NCBI GenBank assembly: GCA_023266435.1
Contig: JAHFQF010000041.1
Coordinates: forward strand, 1 to 14,315
Length of the DNA: 14,315 bases
Reading direction: 5' to 3'
Origin: Legionellales bacterium
Lineage (GTDB): Bacteria; Pseudomonadota; Gammaproteobacteria; Berkiellales; Berkiellaceae
Each line of letters begins with the position of its first letter. Within the stretch, counting starts at the first letter, position 1. A program made the translations under genes and the position numbers. The notes under the pieces are model-generated. The model made no database searches. It was not told the origin of the DNA and saw nothing but the letters and a program-made list of their open reading frames with translations. Below, in pieces: positions 1-6,650 of the stretch.

Positions 1-3000
1 CTTGCCCCAAATAGCGTGCTAATACATCGGAGACTACCTGCTGCTGTTTTTCCTCCTCAGACTCAGCTGTTTGTGGCACATAGGCCAACCAAGCCTCCGT
101 GATTAATTTATCGACTGTGGGCCTCGTATGTGCACGTAATACCTCAACCTCTTCTGCCAATGTATTGATTCGAGCATCAATGCATAGGCCTTCTGGTAAA
201 TTTTTAAACCATGATAATGCGTCTCGATGGGCTATATACAATTCATAATGTGCTTTTAATGTCACAAATAAATATTCAAAATAAGTTTCTAGAGAAAGGT
301 TACCGCGCTCACTGAATACATTGTACTCAAAGTGAATGACCACATCCTGTCCACCAATCTGAATATGCGTCTGATTCACCAACGCATTCGGATCAGCTAT
401 GTATTGCCGTTTATGATTCAGTATATACTCAATGGCAAGCACTAAACGCTGATATCGATCAATCACGATTGCATCTAACTGTCTATAACAGGCTTGATAA
501 CTCGCAGTCACTTGATCAAAAAATGTCCTAAATCTGATCATGTCTTCTAGTCGTTGACGAGTCTTCACCTTCAGCTGACCATGTTTTAAAAGAAGTTCAG
601 CATATTTTAAATTGCCATCCTCGATGATCTTAGTCACAACAGGGGCGTCTGTTCGAAGCTTCTTATTGAAACACAGTAATGCCAAAAAAACTGATGCGCT
701 ACGGCACAAATACGCAATGGTTAAAGGCGTATTTTCATAAACACTTTTAGTGTCTAATAAAAGCTGGAGGGTTTCTTCATCACAACGCGTTGCTAAGTAT
801 TCTGCAATCTCAGCTTCATCACTTCTTGCGCAGGCATGTAGTAAATTCTGATCAGAATAATCTCGTACAGTTAAATCAGCACCCTGATCAATCAAAAATT
901 TGGCATTGTCCTTCTGCTTGCCAAAAATCGCAACTGCGAGCGGTGTTAAATAAAATCCTACTATCTGATTCAATGCTTCTGGATAATCTTCATACGCTGC
1001 TCTTAAGTCTTCGATCGTTCCTTGATACGCAGCGATATGCAACGCAGTCCAATCATCAGGCCCAGCCGCTCGCTGCACAGCCGCCTCATGCCCAGAATCG
1101 TCTTCTATAACAACTCCTGAACGATAATCGCGCAAAGCTCTTTTTACAAACGCTATTTTTCCTCTCTGAACCCACCAACTAAAATAGGTACTTTGATCAT
1201 GATCTAGGTTCCTACGCAAAAATCGCTTTTGATTGTACAATACGCCGCTTACTTCAACATCTGGATTGTACTTAGCTGCTAAATAAATCGGATTACACTC
1301 CTTATATAAATCGGAATAAACATACAAGCTTTCTTCATCAATCTGCAGTTGAGGCAATGACAACATTTTTTCAATCACAGTTTTGGCCTGTTTTTTTACA
1401 GCCACTAATAACAAAGGGACTCGTATTAATTCTTCTTGATTATCGGATCTCCGCCTTACCTTCCAGTCAATTTCGGAAATTGTCAATCCTGCATCTAAGA
1501 GCAAACTTAATGTATTTGCATATTTAATATTGTCTAAAATTAGAAACAAAGTCTTTCTGTCAATGACTCGCTCATCCAATGCAATATTTCTTCTCTTATA
1601 ATAGGCTAATAAAGCTGCAATAATACGTTCAGAAGCATACTGTAAAGCAGTATTTAAAGTAGATACCTTGCTAGTTTCTGAGAAAAGACTGACTTCTGTT
1701 TGTTGTTCTATTAACCATTCAACAATTTCTTCTTTGCTCCTTCTCACGGCAATATCTACGGGTAAATATTGTCCATACGAATAAATAGCAGGTTGATTTA
1801 AAAATGTTGATCGTCTGGACTCTGCCACCTGCGCATAAACGGCTTGCAAACAAGTCACGTCTAGATTACATACAACGTCATGAATAATATTTTTTTGCTC
1901 TTCCCCATGGGGATTTCCGCGATTTTTCACATGCATCACACTCAAAGACACCTCATATGCCCTTGCTTTTTTCAGTACATCTAAAAATAATTCTGTGTTG
2001 CCTGTCCGTGCAAGACGCATCAGAAAGGTGGTATCTTCTGAGTCTAGATCTTCCCATACCGCTTCAGGTATAATTCGACTTCCACGTCCAGGGATACAAC
2101 CACTGCTTATCTTAGGCCGCGATAAGCCCAATACCTTCTCTAATAAGAGTCCTGTCCCCAAGTATAATTTCCGACTCATTGAGAAATTCAACGCATATTT
2201 TAGTGCGGGCAAACAACTGACATCTGATTGTGTTAAAAGTACTTGTAAAAAAGCAGGGTTACGTTGAGTCAGTGCTCGACAATAGATAGAATTTTCTCCA
2301 GCTCCTTGCGTGGGTACAAATAACATGGCCTGGCGAGCACGTAACCATTCAAAGACTGCCAGCTGATTGCTCATCACTGCATAGGTTAAAGCAGTCTCTG
2401 CATTTGCTGTTTCACGACTTTTATAGGTTTGATTAATATTTTGTTTAAATACACTTAAGATCTCACAGGCTTCTACGCTACCAATAATCGCTGCCTGCAT
2501 CAGTAAACTTCTTCCCGTGCTGTCATTAAACTCAAACCAATAACTATCGGCTCGAAAGCTTTGCTTTAATGCACTACTGTGATTTAAAAACATACACGCT
2601 AAAGTAAGCCAATACAATTGTCGGCGTCGAATCGCCATACTGCAAAACTGAACCCACAAGCTTTTTTGTTCTGCTAGCGTTTTTCCTTCCAATGCTTTTC
2701 CAAATAGCAAGCATTGCTGTTGCTCTGAAAATTTTTGCAAAAATAACCGAATTGGCTCTAAGGGAGCCTCTATTTGACAACAGGTATGCAAGAAAATGCT
2801 TGCATACCCAGTTATATCCTCAGCCTGCATGCTTGTTAAATGCTGCGCAACCCATGCAGCAGTTTCTGTTAATAAATCCAGGTCAATCACATACTGAGCT
2901 AATGTGCGACTGACGCTGCCTGTCTCCGTATGCTGTGTACGAAATGGACATTCCGGTGTACGCACCAATGCTTCCTGAATAGTAAGCCAGTCATAATAAT

Positions 3001-3160
3001 GCGAACTTTGTGTGCGATCTTTCTCTGACTCCCCAGACAAAATCACCCTGTCAGTTGCAGGGAAAACCATCAATGATTCATTAATATCACAGGAATATTT
3101 AGCAGGAATCTCAACAGCAGGAGAAATAGCCATACTTTTCTTGCGGAAAATTCTAAACAT
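1..3160 (-). CDS. Large ankyrin-repeat protein, partial (C-terminus beyond window)
   Basis: Reading leftward from ATG at 3160, one frame stays open to the window edge, giving at least 1053 residues with no stop. An AAGGA Shine-Dalgarno lies 8 bases before the ATG. The clearest ankyrin units are near residues 702-792: a DDWTALHIAAYQG helix pair, then TPLAVAIFGKQ with a following FLIDQGADLTVRD loop, then QNLLHACARSDEAEIAEYL. Weaker ankyrin-like helices occur around 213-270 (GRSLLMQAAIIGSVEACEIL, then ETALTYAVMSN) and 805-830. The rest is helical, without a domain I recognise. There is no signal peptide or membrane segment at the N-terminus, so it is cytosolic or exported by a non-Sec route. Ankyrin repeats mediate protein binding. 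In Legionella, Coxiella and Anaplasma many such proteins are type IV effectors, and that role is only an inference here. The gene is divergent from trhO. Confidence 0.85.
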   Translation of the reverse strand, partial: MFRIFRKKSMAISPAVEIPAKYSCDINESLMVFPATDRVILSGESEKDRTQSSHYYDWLTIQEALVRTPECPFRTQHTETGSVSRTLAQYVIDLDLLTETAAWVAQHLTSMQAEDITGYASIFLHTCCQIEAPLEPIRLFLQKFSEQQQCLLFGKALEGKTLAEQKSLWVQFCSMAIRRRQLYWLTLACMFLNHSSALKQSFRADSYWFEFNDSTGRSLLMQAAIIGSVEACEILSVFKQNINQTYKSRETANAETALTYAVMSNQLAVFEWLRARQAMLFVPTQGAGENSIYCRALTQRNPAFLQVLLTQSDVSCLPALKYALNFSMSRKLYLGTGLLLEKVLGLSRPKISSGCIPGRGSRIIPEAVWEDLDSEDTTFLMRLARTGNTELFLDVLKKARAYEVSLSVMHVKNRGNPHGEEQKNIIHDVVCNLDVTCLQAVYAQVAESRRSTFLNQPAIYSYGQYLPVDIAVRRSKEEIVEWLIEQQTEVSLFSETSKVSTLNTALQYASERIIAALLAYYKRRNIALDERVIDRKTLFLILDNIKYANTLSLLLDAGLTISEIDWKVRRRSDNQEELIRVPLLLVAVKKQAKTVIEKMLSLPQLQIDEESLYVYSDLYKECNPIYLAAKYNPDVEVSGVLYNQKRFLRRNLDHDQSTYFSWWVQRGKIAFVKRALRDYRSGVVIEDDSGHEAAVQRAAGPDDWTALHIAAYQGTIEDLRAAYEDYPEALNQIVGFYLTPLAVAIFGKQKDNAKFLIDQGADLTVRDYSDQNLLHACARSDEAEIAEYLATRCDEETLQLLLDTKSVYENTPLTIAYLCRSASVFLALLCFNKKLRTDAPVVTKIIEDGNLKYAELLLKHGQLKVKTRQRLEDMIRFRTFFDQVTASYQACYRQLDAIVIDRYQRLVLAIEYILNHKRQYIADPNALVNQTHIQIGGQDVVIHFEYNVFSERGNLSLETYFEYLFVTLKAHYELYIAHRDALSWFKNLPEGLCIDARINTLAEEVEVLRAHTRPTVDKLITEAWLAYVPQTAESEEEKQQQVVSDVLARYLGQ

Positions 3161-3299
3161 GAAATATTCCTTGTCATACACTGACTTTTTAGACTATCTA
3201 TCAGTTTTAACACATTCCTGATCGTAGCGCCAAGTAGAGCCATCACAAAAAATATGCTACTATGCTGGCTAATTTTGTATTAACAGGGGAAGTGCACTC

Positions 3300-4133
3300 A
3301 TGGGGCTTTATGTGAATGTATCCGCCTACAAGTTTATTAATTTAACAAACTTGGAGGGGCTTAAAGGACAACTCTTGCGAAAGAGTTTTGATTTGAACTT
3401 AAAGGGCACGATTCTACTCAGCGAAGAGGGAGTGAATCTCTTTGTGGCGGGCTTAGAGTCCGACATAGAAACATTCAAGCATTTTCTCAGCCATGAGTTG
3501 CAGATGGGAGATTTTCCTTTTAAAGATTCTCCTTCTTTACATAAACCATTCCGCCGCATGTTGGTACGCATTAAAAAAGAAATCATTTCGATGGGTTGCC
3601 CTGAGATTAAACCAGCAGAAAATCCGGCCCCTCGCTTGACCGTAGAAGAGCTTAAATCTTGGTTCGACAGTCAAAAAGATTTCGTTATTTTAGATACTCG
3701 CAATGATTATGAGGTGCGATTAGGCACCTTTAAAAATGCCATGGATCTAAATCTGAAAACTTTTAGAGCCTTTCCAGAGGCGATCAAAGCGTTACCAGAT
3801 TCAATGAAAAATAAAACCATTGTGACTTTCTGTACTGGTGGTATCCGCTGCGAAAAAGCCGCGCCATTAATGATTAAAAATGGTTTTAAAGATGTCTATC
3901 AATTAGATGGAGGCATTCTCAGATATTTTGAAAAGTGTGGCGGTGAACATTACGACAATGAATGTTTTGTTTTCGATCGGCGTGTTGCAGTGGATGCCAA
4001 CCTTCAAGAAACCCAAACTACGCAATGTTATGCCTGTCGCTCTCCACTCACGTCAGAGGAGCAAAATTCACCTGACTATGTGGCTAGTGAATCTTGCCCT
4101 TACTGCATCACAATCGCGGCTGATACCAAGTAG
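3300..4133 (+). CDS. trhO: tRNA uridine(34) hydroxylase, rhodanese family (TrhO/YceA)
   Basis: This 277-residue protein belongs to the TrhO (YceA) family, which makes 5-hydroxyuridine at wobble position 34 of certain tRNAs in an oxygen-dependent, prephenate-independent route. An N-terminal ferredoxin-like domain (about 1-95, with GTILLSEEGVN) precedes a rhodanese domain (about 115-215). Its active-site loop is C178-TGGIR-C184-EKA, with C178 as the expected catalytic cysteine. The C-terminus carries C243-xx-C246 and C266-xx-C269, a zinc-ribbon-like set seen in this family. It is shorter than the E. coli protein (about 350 residues) but complete through the cysteine tail. The ATG at 3300 follows an AGGGGA ribosome site. 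Its last 26 bases overlap the end of the convergent gene at 4108-4806. It stands alone between two accessory genes. Confidence 0.93.
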   Translation: MGLYVNVSAYKFINLTNLEGLKGQLLRKSFDLNLKGTILLSEEGVNLFVAGLESDIETFKHFLSHELQMGDFPFKDSPSLHKPFRRMLVRIKKEIISMGCPEIKPAENPAPRLTVEELKSWFDSQKDFVILDTRNDYEVRLGTFKNAMDLNLKTFRAFPEAIKALPDSMKNKTIVTFCTGGIRCEKAAPLMIKNGFKDVYQLDGGILRYFEKCGGEHYDNECFVFDRRVAVDANLQETQTTQCYACRSPLTSEEQNSPDYVASESCPYCITIAADTK

Positions 4134-4806
4134 GTACTGCTGGCATACTGGGAAGAGGATAGTACGGCGCTGGCAGACAGAAAATTGGGGCTTGCACCCC
4201 AAATGACCCGTGCATTTGAGAGGGATAATACCCAGGCACACTAGGCTCCAGCATGGGATAAGGAGGGCGGGGCATATACATAGAATGCCACTCTACCATC
4301 TGGAATCCAGTAAGAAAAAAAGGATTGCCTACTGGTCTATGGATCCATGGCAAGAAGGGAGGCCCCCAGTACGTCGGAGGGAGAGGCGGCGGCGCCAGAT
4401 AAGGTAACGGCTCTGGTTGAGGCCAACTTTGTGGCGGCATGCCGCTTGGGTCGCTGCTTTCATAAGCCATTGGTGTTTTCGTCGAGAGGGCTTGTTGCCC
4501 CAGAAAATGCTTTAATGCGTCCGCGTATTGCTCATACGAAGATCGAGCAATATGCTGAAAAAACAGCTGCATATTATCGCAATTCAGTTGAGTCAACGCT
4601 TTAAAAGACGTTTGCCAAACTACTTCACAGACACAATCTTTATGTTGCCACAAGATGGCGATTTTGTCGGCCTCTAACTGATCTAGCATAGTTTGCTCTT
4701 CACGCGATAATACCATCAAACAGATGTTTTTTATTTCGCTTAAAAGAGATTGCGGCGGAGGGGACTCCTCCGTCGGGGCTGCTTGCATGGTGATTGCTTG
4801 ATGCAT
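4108..4806 (-). CDS. Unrecognised proline/tyrosine-rich protein with short helical N-terminal domain (orfA)
   Basis: I do not recognise this 232-residue protein. The start at 4806 has an AAGGAG ribosome site (4815-4820) spaced 8 bases away. Residues 20-105 look helical, with L44-E45, L52-W53 and QLNCDNM (73-79), followed by YADAL (94-98). Residues 120-232 are rich in proline, tyrosine, tryptophan and methionine, with PP and PPP clusters and repeated Y-P or Y-x-P (YMP 177, YYP 193, YYP 215, YQP 228). They look disordered, with no transmembrane stretch and no signal peptide. The helical part aligns with the neighbouring protein at 5047-5715, so the two are probably tandem paralogues. The 3' end overlaps the end of trhO by 26 bases on the opposite strand. 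The role is unknown. A secreted or surface-interacting protein is a guess based only on the tail and the ankyrin-protein neighbourhood. Confidence 0.75.
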   Translation of the reverse strand: MHQAITMQAAPTEESPPPQSLLSEIKNICLMVLSREEQTMLDQLEADKIAILWQHKDCVCEVVWQTSFKALTQLNCDNMQLFFQHIARSSYEQYADALKHFLGQQALSTKTPMAYESSDPSGMPPQSWPQPEPLPYLAPPPLPPTYWGPPFLPWIHRPVGNPFFLTGFQMVEWHSMYMPRPPYPMLEPSVPGYYPSQMHGSFGVQAPIFCLPAPYYPLPSMPAVPTWYQPRL

Positions 4807-4826
4807 ACGGATGGCTCCTTAAAAGA

Positions 4827-4856
4827 CTGCGTACAAAGCAAAGCCTCTGCACGCAG
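4827..4856 (-). other. Hairpin in the leader of orfA
   Basis: CTGCGT (4827-4832) pairs with ACGCAG (4851-4856), and after one mismatch a further G-C pair is possible. It would sit in the mRNA leader of orfA just before the AAGGAG site at 4815-4820. A regulatory role is possible but nothing else in the sequence supports it. Confidence 0.3.
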
Positions 4857-4867
4857 ACAAGCTATTT

Positions 4868-4972
4868 TCATCGACAGAATTTAGGTTGATATGGCGGTGG
4901 CTCTGTTGGTTTTTTAGATTGAGAGATACCCATTGCGTGGATTGTTTCGCTCCATGGCTGCAAATGGCGCAT
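4868..4972 (-). CDS. Possible small ORF or remnant with proline-rich YQP C-terminus
   Basis: An open minus-strand frame of 48 codons (4868-5011, including the stop) lies in the gap between orfA and orfB. From the ATG at 4972 it encodes 34 residues, and from the ATG at 4933 it encodes 21, beginning MGISQSKKP. The last residues, TEPPPYQPKFCR, resemble the end of orfA (TWYQPRL) and the YQP near the end of orfB. No convincing Shine-Dalgarno precedes either ATG. It may be the decayed tail of a third family member, a tiny gene, or chance. Confidence 0.25.
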   Translation of the reverse strand: MRHLQPWSETIHAMGISQSKKPTEPPPYQPKFCR

Positions 4973-5046
4973 CCCTGCACCATTTTGTCTCAAAATAGAT
5001 CGCCATCCTGCCTAGGCATGCTTACATATTGCGTTACTGTCAAATC

Positions 5047-5715
5047 TTAAAAAGGTTTAGGTTTGTGCGCAAGTGAGCCTGTTGGCTGGGCAGGCTGATA
5101 GGACTGCTGAGTTTGCCGAGGCTGTTGTTGTAATTGTGGTCCTCCCGATGGAAGGTATTGGCTGGGTGCGCTCTGTGGCCCAAAAGCGCTTGTTGCCGGT
5201 GTATAACCCGCCACTGGATGATGTGACCGAGCACTTGTTCCTGGCAGATAACCTGGCTCACGAGAACGTGGGGCTTGAAAACTTCCTCCTGGCATATAAT
5301 CTGCTGCGTGAGCAGAGGTAGAAGGGCCTGTTTCTGGCAGATAGCCCGCTCCTCGCGTTACACCAACAGGCGCTCTTAGCGGTACATAATGCCTGCTTGA
5401 GCTTTGAATTTCTAGTAACTCCCATACTGCACTTGCAAAATTTGTCGCAGTATGACGAGGATGAAAAACCTGGTACATATTTTCTTTATTTAATTGTATT
5501 AAATTTTGAAATACACGAGGATTCTCTAATAAAATGCTCTCCCATGTACTTCTATTACTCCAAAGAGTTCGCAAAGCTTCTAATTCCAATGCGGCTAGTA
5601 ATGTTCGATAATGATCTTGCCACAAGGAGCCTACAGCTTGTTGCATATTCGCTATGATTTGCTCCTGTGAGAGATATTCTGGATTGCCTGAGAAAAGCCT
5701 TCTAAAACCTGACAT
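5047..5715 (-). CDS. Unrecognised protein: helical N-terminal domain plus Y-x-P repeat tail (orfB)
   Basis: This is a 222-residue protein of unknown family. I chose ATG 5715 (MSGFRRLF) because AGGAGA lies 7-8 bases before it; the longer in-frame start at 5781 has no such site. Residues 14-104 look helical, with L43-E44, L51-W52, IQLNKENM (73-80) and FASAV (93-97). These match orfA at 44-45, 52-53, 73-79 and 94-98. Residues 105-222 are low-complexity (Gly, Ser, Pro, Gln, Ala) and contain seven Y-x-P cores at Y110, Y125, Y140, Y156, Y171, Y187 and Y206, a 15-16 residue period that relaxes to 19 at the end. There is no signal peptide or membrane helix. The gene is divergent from ppa, with a TATAAT box at 5816-5821. 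The function is unknown; the repeated tyrosine cores suggest a binding array, which is inference. Confidence 0.75.
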   Translation of the reverse strand: MSGFRRLFSGNPEYLSQEQIIANMQQAVGSLWQDHYRTLLAALELEALRTLWSNRSTWESILLENPRVFQNLIQLNKENMYQVFHPRHTATNFASAVWELLEIQSSSRHYVPLRAPVGVTRGAGYLPETGPSTSAHAADYMPGGSFQAPRSREPGYLPGTSARSHHPVAGYTPATSAFGPQSAPSQYLPSGGPQLQQQPRQTQQSYQPAQPTGSLAHKPKPF

Positions 5716-5722
5716 GGTGATT

Positions 5723-5728
5723 TCTCCT
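5723..5728 (-). promoter_or_regulatory. Ribosome binding site fixing the orfB start
   Basis: AGGAGA on the minus strand, 7 bases before ATG 5715. It argues for the 222-residue product rather than a 244-residue form starting at 5781. Confidence 0.75.
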
Positions 5729-5815
5729 GTAGGAAGTGGATGACGCAGACTGATTTTATGAGTTAGTTTCAAAAACTGCAAGGATATCGAGGCAAATATT
5801 TGCTAAACTAATCCC

Positions 5816-5821
5816 ATTATA
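5816..5821 (-). promoter_or_regulatory. Candidate -10 box for orfB
   Basis: A perfect TATAAT on the minus strand, about 100 bases before the orfB start. No good -35 hexamer sits 16-18 bases upstream (that position reads AAACGA). If used, this promoter would probably need an activator, perhaps one bound at the AACAAA/TTTGTT repeats that cover that position. Confidence 0.45.
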
Positions 5822-5827
5822 CTGCCC

Positions 5828-5858
5828 AACAAATTAATTCGTTTGTTTAACTAACAAA
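5828..5858. promoter_or_regulatory. Alternating AACAAA/TTTGTT repeats, candidate operator
   Basis: AACAAA (5828-5833), TTTGTT (5842-5847) and AACAAA (5853-5858) alternate in orientation, so adjacent copies form two overlapping inverted repeats. The flanking copies extend to AACAAATT. They lie exactly between the two outward-facing TATAAT boxes and overlap the -35 position of ppa (5843-5848). A DNA-binding regulator is plausible, but the region is AT-rich and chance is not excluded. Confidence 0.4.
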
Positions 5859-5871
5859 TTAAAAATATAAT
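5843..5871 (+). promoter_or_regulatory. Sigma70-type promoter for ppa
   Basis: TTGTTT (5843-5848), a 17-base spacer, then TATAAT (5866-5871). The predicted transcript would start about 28 bases before the ppa ATG. The -10 box is perfect and the -35 box matches partly. Confidence 0.6.
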
Positions 5872-5905
5872 AACAGAAACAGATTACTAATCTTGGAGAA
5901 AGAGA

Positions 5906-6442
5906 ATGGGTTTAAGCCGTGTTGGCCGTGGCGAGCAAGCGCCGGAAGAAGTGAATGTCATCATTGAAATCCCTGCACATAGCCCACCGATCAAATACGA
6001 GGTGGATAAATTAACTGGCGCCTTATTTGTGGACCGCTTTTTATCCTCATCCATGCGTTATCCTTGTGACTACGGTTATATCCCACATACGTTGTCAGAA
6101 GATGGCGATCCAGTCGATGTGTTGGTAATATGCCCAACTCCTTTGAATATGGGCTGCGTGTTAACCTGCAGACCGGTGGGCATGCTCACCATGACGGATG
6201 AGGCGGGGATAGACATGAAGATCCTGGCTGTTCCTGTGAACAAACTCACGACCCTATACACTGGTATTACTAAGCCTCAGGATTTGCCCGAACCAATTTT
6301 AGATCAAATTAATCATTTCTTTGAACATTATAAAGATTTAGAGAAAAACAAATGGGTCAAACTAGGTGGATGGTTAGATGCCAGCGCTGCAAAAACTGAA
6401 ATACGAGCCTGCATGCAACGTTACGATGACCTAGAAAAATAA
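5906..6442 (+). CDS. ppa: Inorganic pyrophosphatase, family I
   Basis: This cytosolic enzyme hydrolyses pyrophosphate to two phosphates and so pulls nucleic acid, protein and activated-sugar synthesis forward. The 178-residue length fits the bacterial hexameric family I enzyme (E. coli 176). The diagnostic motif is D66-G-D68-P-V-D71-VL. Further metal and substrate residues are D98, D103, Y142 and K143, and the YPCDYGYIPHT segment (52-62) holds the conserved tyrosines. All align with the E. coli positions shifted by one. A GGAG site ends 7 bases before ATG 5906, and a promoter lies at 5843-5871. It is monocistronic: the gene to the left is divergent and the gene to the right is convergent. Nothing is missing or odd in the protein. 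Confidence 0.97.
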   Translation: MGLSRVGRGEQAPEEVNVIIEIPAHSPPIKYEVDKLTGALFVDRFLSSSMRYPCDYGYIPHTLSEDGDPVDVLVICPTPLNMGCVLTCRPVGMLTMTDEAGIDMKILAVPVNKLTTLYTGITKPQDLPEPILDQINHFFEHYKDLEKNKWVKLGGWLDASAAKTEIRACMQRYDDLEK

Positions 6443-6493
6443 TCATCCACGTTCCAGTATCATTTTCTCGATTTGATTTAAGGCGTTGTTGTC

Positions 6494-6547
6494 GTCGTCA
6501 GCTCGCAATCCTCAGGTACCAGCATGTAGATTCCGGTTGCTCACGAC
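6494..6547. repeat. Imperfect inverted repeat between ppa and the GT9 gene
   Basis: GTCGTCAGC (6494-6502) pairs with GCTCACGAC (6539-6547) with one mismatch, and there is some weaker symmetry further in, around a central GGTACC. No T-run follows on either strand, so it does not look like a classical terminator. It may be a dispersed palindromic intergenic element. The rest of the 6443-6650 gap shows only a 32-codon open frame (6551-6649, +) without a ribosome site. Confidence 0.35.
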
Positions 6548-6650
6548 TCAATGTCCAGCCTAAAACCAAATCATTTTGAGACTATACCCAAGGAGCGGCT
6601 GCTGAAAAAAAGCGTCCCTCTGTTGCCTGACTTCTTTCTAATCTATTGAG

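Noticed and set aside
2574..2780. Minus-strand 68-codon frame
   Set aside because: Out-of-frame shadow inside the ankyrin gene; the main frame is uninterrupted here.
790..2913. Plus-strand open frames at 790-1110, 1995-2267 and 2692-2913
   Set aside because: All are antisense to the continuous ankyrin frame, lack ribosome sites and resemble no protein.
3907..4206. Plus-strand 99-codon frame over the end of trhO, possible frameshift
   Set aside because: The trhO frame carries all conserved motifs through its cysteine tail, so no frameshift is needed.
5038..5043. Perfect TTGACA on the minus strand upstream of orfA
   Set aside because: 17 bases downstream reads CATGCC, a poor -10, so no promoter was called.
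4210..5657. Plus-strand frames at 4210-4407, 4347-4604, 5073-5321 and 5397-5657
   Set aside because: Antisense to orfA or orfB, which have strong ribosome sites and mutual similarity; the plus frames have neither.
6551..6649. 32-codon plus-strand frame between ppa and the GT9 gene
   Set aside because: No ribosome site, no similarity, and short enough to be chance.
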